Translations under genes and position numbers: made by a program
Part shown: positions 55,092 through 60,103 of the stretch, piece after piece
Layout of the letters: each line of letters starts with the position of its first letter
Numbering within the stretch: the stretch's first letter is position 1
Assembly (NCBI GenBank): GCA_016841765.1
Contig: JAENYN010000028.1
Location: forward strand, 1-60,103
DNA: 60,103 bases
Direction: 5' to 3'
DNA from: Guptibacillus hwajinpoensis
Lineage (GTDB): Bacteria; Bacillota; Bacilli; Bacillales; Bacillaceae_O
Notes under the pieces: model-generated
What the model saw: the letters and a program-made list of their open reading frames with translations, nothing else
Database searches by the model: none
Told to the model about the DNA's origin: nothing

Positions 55092-56747
55092 TTAAATTCC
55101 GCTGTATTCTCCGAATTCTTCCCGCAGGACGCCGCATATCTCGCCGATTGTGCAATAATCCCTTACACAGTTTACAATCAACTCCATTAGGTTGCTGTCC
55201 GACCGCGCCCCTTCTCGCAATGCGGCAAGGCGCTCCTCCACTGCGGCGGCATTCCGGTTTTCTTTCAGGCTGTCAAGCTTCTTGATTTGGCGTTCACCTA
55301 GTGCCGGGTCGACCCGGAGCAATTCCGGCTGCGGTTCATCGTCAAGCCTGTATTTGTTGACACCGACGACGATTTCGTCGTTTTTCTCGATGGCACGCTG
55401 CGCCTCATAAGCGGCATGGTGGATCTCACGTTGCATATACCCTTGTTCGACCGCTGCGACAGCGCCGCCGAGATCTTCTATCCGGCTGAGATACTTGTGC
55501 ACTTCTTCCTCCATTTCATCTGTCAGCGCTTCAACATAATAAGAACCGCCGAGTGGATCGACTGTATCCGCGACACCGCTTTCATTTGCGATGATCTGCT
55601 GTGTCCTGAGCGCAATCCGGGCAGAGTCTTCAGTTGGCAAGGCCAGGGCTTCGTCCCGGGAATTTGTATGAAGGCTCTGTGTTCCGCCGAGCACAGCCGA
55701 AAGCGCCTGCATCGCCACCCTGACAATGTTGTTGTCAGGCTGCTGGGCTGTCAATGTGGAGCCACCCGTCTGGGTATGGAACCGCAATTGCCAGCTCTTC
55801 GGATTTTTCGCGCCGTATTTCTCTTTCATGATTTTCGCCCAAATTCTTCTGGCTGCCCTGAACTTCGCAATCTCTTCGAAAAACTGATTATGCGCGTTAA
55901 AGAAGAAGGCAAGCCGCGGGGCAAATTTGTCGATTGCCAATCCGGCCTCAAGAGCCGCCTCAACATAAGCCATGCCGTTGGCGATGGTGAACGCAAGCTC
56001 CTGGGCGGCTGTCGCGCCGGCTTCCCTGATATGATAACCGGAGATGCTGATTGTGTTCCAGCGCGGGACATTTTCTGCGCAATAAGAAAAGATATCGGTG
56101 ATCAGCCGCATGGAAGGTTTAGGCGGAAAAATATATGTACCCCGTGCGATATACTCTTTTAAGATATCATTTTGAATGGTGCCTGACAGCTTGTCTGCCG
56201 TTACACCCTGTTTTTCCGCAACGACAATATACATCGCCAGCAAAACGGAAGCCGGTGCATTAATCGTCATTGAGGTGCTCACTTTATCGAGCGGAATTCC
56301 GGCCAATAGGGCTTCCATATCTTCAAGCGAATCAATGGCGACACCGACTTTTCCGACTTCCCCACGCGCCATTGGATCATTGGAATCATATCCGATCTGC
56401 GTCGGCAGGTCGAAAGCGACAGATAAGCCGGTTTGTCCCTGTTCGAGCAAATAACGGAAACGTTTATTCGTTTCTTCTGCAGAGCCGAATCCTGCATATT
56501 GCCGCATTGTCCAATACCGGGCCCTGTACATGGTCGGCTGGATGCCGCGGGTAAACGGATACTCCCCGGGAAAGCCGAGTTTTTCCATGTATGTGTCGTC
56601 TAACTGTTCAGGCAAATAGAGACGGTCGATTTCAATATCCGAGGAAGTCGCAAATTTCTCTTCCCGCTCCGGAAAACGTTCCATTGCTCTTTCGGTTTTC
56701 TGCTGCCATTCCTCGAGTTTTGGATGTTCAGGCCTGCCACGTTCCAT
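55092..56747 (-). CDS. Methylmalonyl-CoA mutase, large (substrate-binding) subunit
   Basis: TIM-barrel subunit of 551 residues that interconverts (R)-methylmalonyl-CoA and succinyl-CoA. Family stretches: [64 protein letters not shown], and [19 protein letters not shown]-like segments. The usual C-terminal B12 domain is missing; it is encoded by the next gene. I chose the ATG at 56747 after GGAGGGGATTCAG. First gene of the operon, which links propionate, odd-chain and branched-chain catabolism to the citric acid cycle. Confidence 0.93.
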   Translation of the reverse strand: MERGRPEHPKLEEWQQKTERAMERFPEREEKFATSSDIEIDRLYLPEQLDDTYMEKLGFPGEYPFTRGIQPTMYRARYWTMRQYAGFGSAEETNKRFRYLLEQGQTGLSVAFDLPTQIGYDSNDPMARGEVGKVGVAIDSLEDMEALLAGIPLDKVSTSMTINAPASVLLAMYIVVAEKQGVTADKLSGTIQNDILKEYIARGTYIFPPKPSMRLITDIFSYCAENVPRWNTISISGYHIREAGATAAQELAFTIANGMAYVEAALEAGLAIDKFAPRLAFFFNAHNQFFEEIAKFRAARRIWAKIMKEKYGAKNPKSWQLRFHTQTGGSTLTAQQPDNNIVRVAMQALSAVLGGTQSLHTNSRDEALALPTEDSARIALRTQQIIANESGVADTVDPLGGSYYVEALTDEMEEEVHKYLSRIEDLGGAVAAVEQGYMQREIHHAAYEAQRAIEKNDEIVVGVNKYRLDDEPQPELLRVDPALGERQIKKLDSLKENRNAAAVEERLAALREGARSDSNLMELIVNCVRDYCTIGEICGVLREEFGEYSGI

Positions 56748-56854
56748 CTGAATCCCCTCCCAAATATTTAAAAACACTATGGACAATTTCTCCCTTATGC
56801 CATTATACGAAATTTTCTTATATTTTTCACTTATCACCTTTTTCCTTAGAATGC

Positions 56855-56883
56855 TTGTCCGTATCCGCTTTTCCCGCTAAAAT
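56855..56883 (+). promoter_or_regulatory. Sigma-A-type promoter of prli42
   Basis: TTGTCC (56855-56860), 17 bases, TAAAAT (56878-56883), about 30 bases before the start codon. Confidence 0.55.
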
Positions 56884-56913
56884 AAATAGTAGTTAAGTAA
56901 GGATGGTGATCAT

Positions 56914-57006
56914 ATGCCTCAAAAAGGAAGAAAATTCATTGTCATGCTGATGATTGTTTCAATGCTCTTATCAACAGTCCTGATGGGGATCAGCTTTTTC
57001 CTTTAG
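56914..57006 (+). CDS. prli42: Prli42-like stressosome-associated membrane peptide
   Basis: Peptide of 30 residues: a basic head (MPQKGRKF), one membrane helix (IVMLMIVSMLLSTVLMGI) and the end SFFL. The pattern of LMxxxMLLSTxLxG...FL matches Prli42, first found in Listeria as the membrane anchor of the stressosome. AAGGATGGTGAT lies upstream. It stands alone, divergent from the mutase operon. No stressosome (RsbR/S/T) genes are in the window. Confidence 0.75.
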   Translation: MPQKGRKFIVMLMIVSMLLSTVLMGISFFL

Positions 57007-57277
57007 GCCGGCCCCGGTAAAATGACTCACATGTGAAAGCGGCTGTTGTACACACCGCTGGTTTCGCCTGCATCGCCATTATCCAAAATCGCTAGAGATA
57101 TAACGCGGACGTGAAGGTTGAGCCGACTTTTTAATTATAACAGAATCCCGCAGAGGCTTCGGATCGGCATGGCGCTTGCCAGCACAATTCCCGAATACGC
57201 CTTCCGCAAGCAAGGATAACCATTTTGGCTGCTTGTTTCCCTTTCCTCTTGCTCGATTAGGCATCTTATAAATTAGT
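57007..57277. other. Intergenic region, no supported gene
   Basis: Between prli42 and the terminator at 57278. A 61-codon minus-strand frame (57079-57264) lacks a ribosome site and protein-like composition, so I leave it out. Confidence 0.5.
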
Positions 57278-57325
57278 AAAAACGGCCCCGGGTGGGATTT
57301 CCACCTGCGGAGCCGTTTTTTTTTC
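57278..57325. terminator. Strong terminator
   Basis: AAAAACGGC and GCCGTTTTTTTTT flank a GC-rich inner hairpin with GGTGG/CCACC pairing. T runs exist on both strands, so it can serve prli42 and the L,D-transpeptidase gene. Confidence 0.8.
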
Positions 57326-57464
57326 GAATTAAAAAGTATAAGTTTTACCCTGTCAGATGATCGGCCACCTTCGGGCGGAGTTTACTGCCAAAGCGGTGAA
57401 CATCTCCGGAAAGGCAAACCGCCTTCCTTCGGGTATGCCGTTAGGCGGGAGTCTTGACTTTTCT

Positions 57465-58007
57465 TTACCCGCTTTTCCGGTATTCATCCACCGGGTAAAT
57501 GGCGCCGTGTTCAACCGCCAGCTCCCTGAAATCTTTATCGCTTGTAACGACAAGCACCTTTGTTCCCGGCGGCACTTCCTCAAACAGGGCCTGCACTTCG
57601 TCTTCATACATTCGGACGCATCCCTGGGAAACGTATTTTCCGATCGAATCAGGATTATTATTCCCATGAATTCCGTAGGTCCTGCCGTCCGAATCAAGGG
57701 CATCAAATCCTATCCATCTCGAACCGAGCGGATTCTTGGGATCATCTCCCGCTATATTTTGTTTACGGTAATAGGGATCACGCGCTTTAACCGTCACCAT
57801 AAACTCCCCTTCCGGCGTCATATCTTCTTCACTCCCGGTTGCAACCCGGTAAATCATTTGGATTTTCCCTTCATTAATAAATGCCAGCTGGTTCACTTTT
57901 TTGTTGATGATGATATAAGGGGCACCCGGGACCGGGTTTTCTCCCAGGGGCCATAGCGGTGGCAGGATGGCAGCGGCAAGCACGGCCGCAAGCAAATTCA
58001 ATCCCAT
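57465..58007 (-). CDS. L,D-transpeptidase (YkuD family)
   Basis: Protein of 180 residues with an N-terminal hydrophobic signal or anchor (about 1-20). The catalytic YkuD motif HGNNNPDSIGKYVSQGCVRM carries His114 and nucleophile Cys130. The substrate region reads TPEGEFMVTVKARDPYY. It forms 3-3 cross-links in peptidoglycan outside the membrane or attaches proteins. There is no LysM domain. The ATG follows GGGAGTGAGAGCC. The C-terminal tail after the motif is longer than in minimal YkuD domains. Confidence 0.9.
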   Translation of the reverse strand: MGLNLLAAVLAAAILPPLWPLGENPVPGAPYIIINKKVNQLAFINEGKIQMIYRVATGSEEDMTPEGEFMVTVKARDPYYRKQNIAGDDPKNPLGSRWIGFDALDSDGRTYGIHGNNNPDSIGKYVSQGCVRMYEDEVQALFEEVPPGTKVLVVTSDKDFRELAVEHGAIYPVDEYRKSG

Positions 58008-58064
58008 AGGCTCTCACTCCCGTTTTTCAGGTAGTGTGCCCGTCCGGCAGCTGCTTCATCCAAG

Positions 58065-59018
58065 CTAAATATCACTTCGTTTAAACTGGCGCTTAATCGT
58101 TAAGTACTCTTCCATTTCATTCACGAAGGTAAAAAGCGCTGCCCGGATTTCAAATTCCTCCCTGGTCTTGGGAAGAGGCATTTCACGGAACGTTTTCCTC
58201 ATGGCATCGAGCTTTTTCAAAAAATAAATCGCTGTGTTCCCTGGATGAATAGAATAACTGATTTCATCAATGAAATCCGCAATCATGAGCCCCTGTTCAA
58301 CTTCGTCCCTGACCGAGGTGGTAATAGGCAGTATCCGTTCAATGATCTCAAACTGTTTCTGCCGCATTTCAAAATAACGGAAAAAGCCGTTCCCTTCCCG
58401 AAGCACCCTGTTTTCCACATCACGAAGGGCAAGGGTTTTCGCTTTATCAATCAGTTCCGCCGTTCTCGTGATCTCTTTTCCTGTCCATGCACTGTCCCCT
58501 GTCCGCATGTAATGGCTGATTTCTTCAAATATGTGCTTGAAGTTCTCCTCAATTTCCTGCTGATACTTCCGCAGCTCCCCTTCCATACTGGGCATATAAA
58601 GATTCATGATGAGAGCAATCCCGATGCCGACAATGATAATGCCGAGTTCATTTAAAATAAACGGAAGATTCATATCGCCATTCGTATAAATATGTAACAG
58701 AATGACAGAACTTGTAACGACCCCTTCCTGAATGTTGAGCGCCACCGTAGCGGGGATAAAAAATAACAGCATGAGGCCGATACTGATCGGAGAGTAAATG
58801 CCAATCTCAAAAAAGACAAAGGCAAAGACCATTGCTAGAATGCATGCGGAGAACCGGGCCCAGGAACTGACAAGCGACCGTTTCTTCGTTACCTGTATAC
58901 ATAAAATGGTGAGGATTCCGGCCGAAACATAGTTTTCAAATTGCAATAGCTGGGCAATCCAGATGGAGAGTGCAGTTCCCACTGCGGTTTTCATCGTTCG
59001 ATAACCGATTTTATACAT
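58065..59018 (-). CDS. yqjA: Aromatic acid exporter family protein YqjA
   Basis: Membrane protein of 317 residues. Four to five helices in the first 145 residues (TAVGTALSIWIAQLLQFENYVSAGILTIL ...), then a long helical cytoplasmic domain with coiled-coil character (about 150-317). This is the ArAE/DUF939 layout of YqjA. Export of aromatic carboxylic acids is known only for distant members. It is upstream of the L,D-transpeptidase gene on the same strand. Confidence 0.9.
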   Translation of the reverse strand: MYKIGYRTMKTAVGTALSIWIAQLLQFENYVSAGILTILCIQVTKKRSLVSSWARFSACILAMVFAFVFFEIGIYSPISIGLMLLFFIPATVALNIQEGVVTSSVILLHIYTNGDMNLPFILNELGIIIVGIGIALIMNLYMPSMEGELRKYQQEIEENFKHIFEEISHYMRTGDSAWTGKEITRTAELIDKAKTLALRDVENRVLREGNGFFRYFEMRQKQFEIIERILPITTSVRDEVEQGLMIADFIDEISYSIHPGNTAIYFLKKLDAMRKTFREMPLPKTREEFEIRAALFTFVNEMEEYLTIKRQFKRSDI

Positions 59019-59067
59019 GTTATCTCCTTTGGGAAATGAAGTTTCTGTTTCTTCTCAATACAAACGA

Positions 59068-59097
59068 AAAAAAGATGATCGAATGATCATCTTTTTT
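59068..59097. terminator. Bidirectional terminator between brxB and yqjA
   Basis: AAAAAAGATGATC-GAAT-GATCATCTTTTTT: a perfect stem with A and T runs. Confidence 0.85.
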
Positions 59098-59143
59098 ACT
59101 ATACCATATTTAATCGGCCCCTAAACTGGCCAAACCTGGTGTT

Positions 59144-59581
59144 TTAAACTTCGTCACAATACTTCTCAAAAGCATTTTGAAGCTTTTCGATCACCTCGAC
59201 GGCTTCATGCCCTTCAATATCGTGGCGTTCCACCATCGTCTTGATTTCCCCGTCTTTGAGCAAAGCAAAAGATGGGGAGGAAGGAGGATATCCTGTGAAA
59301 TAAGACCGTGCCTTTTCAGTCGCTTCCTTATCCTGCCCGGCAAACACTGTGACAAGATGATCAGGACGGTGGTCGAAATTGATTGCATGAGCAGCGGCAG
59401 GACGTGCCAGACCTCCTGCACACCCGCATACGGAGTTGATCATAACGAGTGTTGTGCCTTTTCTTTCAAGTGCCGCATCAACTTCTTCCGGTGTCCGTAG
59501 TTCTTCAAAACCGGCAGCTGTGATTTCGTCGCGCGCCTGCTGTACTATATCATTCATGAACATATTGAAATTCATAACCAT
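59144..59581 (-). CDS. brxB: Bacilliredoxin BrxB (YqiW)
   Basis: Thioredoxin-like protein of 145 residues that removes bacillithiol from oxidised protein cysteines. The active site is [15 protein letters not shown], with Cys52 and Cys54 in the CGC motif. The sequence aligns almost end to end with B. subtilis YqiW, including [17 protein letters not shown] and [15 protein letters not shown]. The ATG at 59581 ([13 protein letters not shown]) matches that protein's start, with AAAGGGGTG upstream. Confidence 0.95.
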   Translation of the reverse strand: MVMNFNMFMNDIVQQARDEITAAGFEELRTPEEVDAALERKGTTLVMINSVCGCAGGLARPAAAHAINFDHRPDHLVTVFAGQDKEATEKARSYFTGYPPSSPSFALLKDGEIKTMVERHDIEGHEAVEVIEKLQNAFEKYCDEV

Positions 59582-59784
59582 ACTGCTTGCACCCCTTTCA
59601 CTATTTCCATCATAAAAATAGTAACATAATCCAGCAGATTTTCAAACTGGAATCTATTCATATTTCCAATATCCTCCCTAGCGGACAAAACAAAGCAACC
59701 AACTTTCAGGGAAGCCCGGCTTTAAAAACAAGGCTCTGTTAAACGTTAGTGTTGATTTCCGTTGCAGGTACTCGCTTGCACCAT

Positions 59785-60103
59785 AGGCACAAGTGCGACA
59801 TCTGTTCCTGCTTCCCTCCGGTCGCACTCACAGTGTCTTCTTTGCACCAGAGGCACAAGTGCGACATCTGTTCCTGCTTCCCTCCGGTCGCACTCACAGT
59901 GTCTTCTTTGCACCAGAGGCACAAGTGCGACATCTGTTCCTGCTTCCCTCCGGTCGCACTCACAGTGTCTTCTTTGCACCAGAGGCACAAGTGCGACATC
60001 TGTTCCTGCTTCCCTCCGGTCGCACTCACAGTGTCTTCTTTGCACCAGAGGCACAAGTGCGACATCTGTTCCTGCTTCCCTCCGGTCGCACTCACAGTGT
60101 CTT
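59785..60103. repeat. Perfect 66-bp tandem repeat array, cut by window edge
   Basis: Units begin AGGCACAAGTGCGACATCTG at 59785, 59851, 59917, 59983 and 60049. Four full units and 55 bases of a fifth are visible, and the array runs off the end. Units are the same as far as I can read; only the sequence leading into the first differs (CCATAGGCAC versus CCAGAGGCAC). Each unit holds AGTGCGAC and GTCGCACT 21 bases apart, an 8-base-pair hairpin. Because 66 is divisible by three, frames stay open on the minus strand. There are no distinct spacers. Bases 59582-59784 hold no gene. Confidence 0.95.

Noticed and set aside
57079-57264. Small minus-strand gene of 61 codons
   Set aside because: No ribosome site, composition not protein-like, and no conserved feature that I recognise.
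59739-60095. Repetitive open frames (118 and 102 codons) on the minus strand across the 66-bp array
   Set aside because: Any 66-base repeat without a stop yields an open frame in each phase; two overlapping frames are open at once and there is no natural start or end, so a protein is not supported.
59785-60103. CRISPR array
   Set aside because: Units are the same along their whole length, with no variable spacers and no cas genes in the window.

Overview
The window is chromosomal DNA of an endospore-forming Firmicute of the Bacillaceae. It carries near-complete sporulation loci in the order known from Bacillus subtilis: dacB-spmA-spmB, spoVAA-AF, spoIIAA-AB-sigF with dacF, spoIIM, and the FtsZ inhibitor gene mciZ. 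Ribosome-binding sites are strong and purine-rich, with many GTG and TTG starts. Most genes are on the minus strand. No species call is possible from the sequence alone; the family-level call rests on gene content and order. I found no rRNA, tRNA, prophage, insertion sequence or CRISPR array.

Layout. 1-9 kb: spore maturation genes (spmB, spmA, dacB), ypuI, an unrecognised gene, condensin partners scpB and scpA, a nucleotidyltransferase, then ypuF, an orphan ribT, two tiny membrane-protein genes and ypuA. 9-19 kb: lysA, the seven-gene spoVA operon behind a sigma-G-like promoter, sigF, spoIIAB, spoIIAA and dacF. 19-27.7 kb: nucleoside salvage (pdp, pupG, deoB), xerD, yqzK, fur, spoIIM, an endonuclease Q-like gene broken by an in-frame TAA, nudF and mciZ. 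28-36 kb: yqkF, a large secreted subtilase with SLH repeats, a two-component system with a GAF sensor, yqkE, yqkB and a CDGSH protein. 36.8-46.4 kb: a TVP38 membrane protein, a yolD-like gene with a LexA-boxed Y-family polymerase, a yqzH-like gene, yqjQ, yqjP, yqjN, a glycerophosphodiesterase, namA and rnz. 46.5-60.1 kb: a MoxR/DUF58/DUF4129 operon, dinB, yqjE, a propionate/methylmalonyl-CoA operon (mutase large subunit, a B12-domain/epimerase fusion, carboxyltransferase), prli42, an L,D-transpeptidase, yqjA, brxB, and the start of a perfect 66-bp tandem array cut by the window edge.

How genes work together. The spoIIA operon makes the forespore-specific sigma-F switch. SpoVA proteins move dipicolinic acid into the forespore and LysA lies directly behind them. 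DacB, SpmA, SpmB and DacF shape cortex and core dehydration. Pdp, PupG and DeoB feed pentose from nucleosides into central metabolism. The mutase, epimerase and carboxyltransferase interconvert propionyl-CoA and succinyl-CoA.

Unexplained structure is mostly between genes. Five copies of a roughly 120-nt element (here family A) lie 3' of minus-strand genes. Four carry a GC-rich terminator-like hairpin and the fifth an unrelated one; all carry a second hairpin whose pairing is partly kept by compensating changes. A second GC-rich hairpin repeat (family B) often sits beside it. There is also a degenerate 47-52-bp tandem repeat (family C) and the 66-bp array at the right edge.
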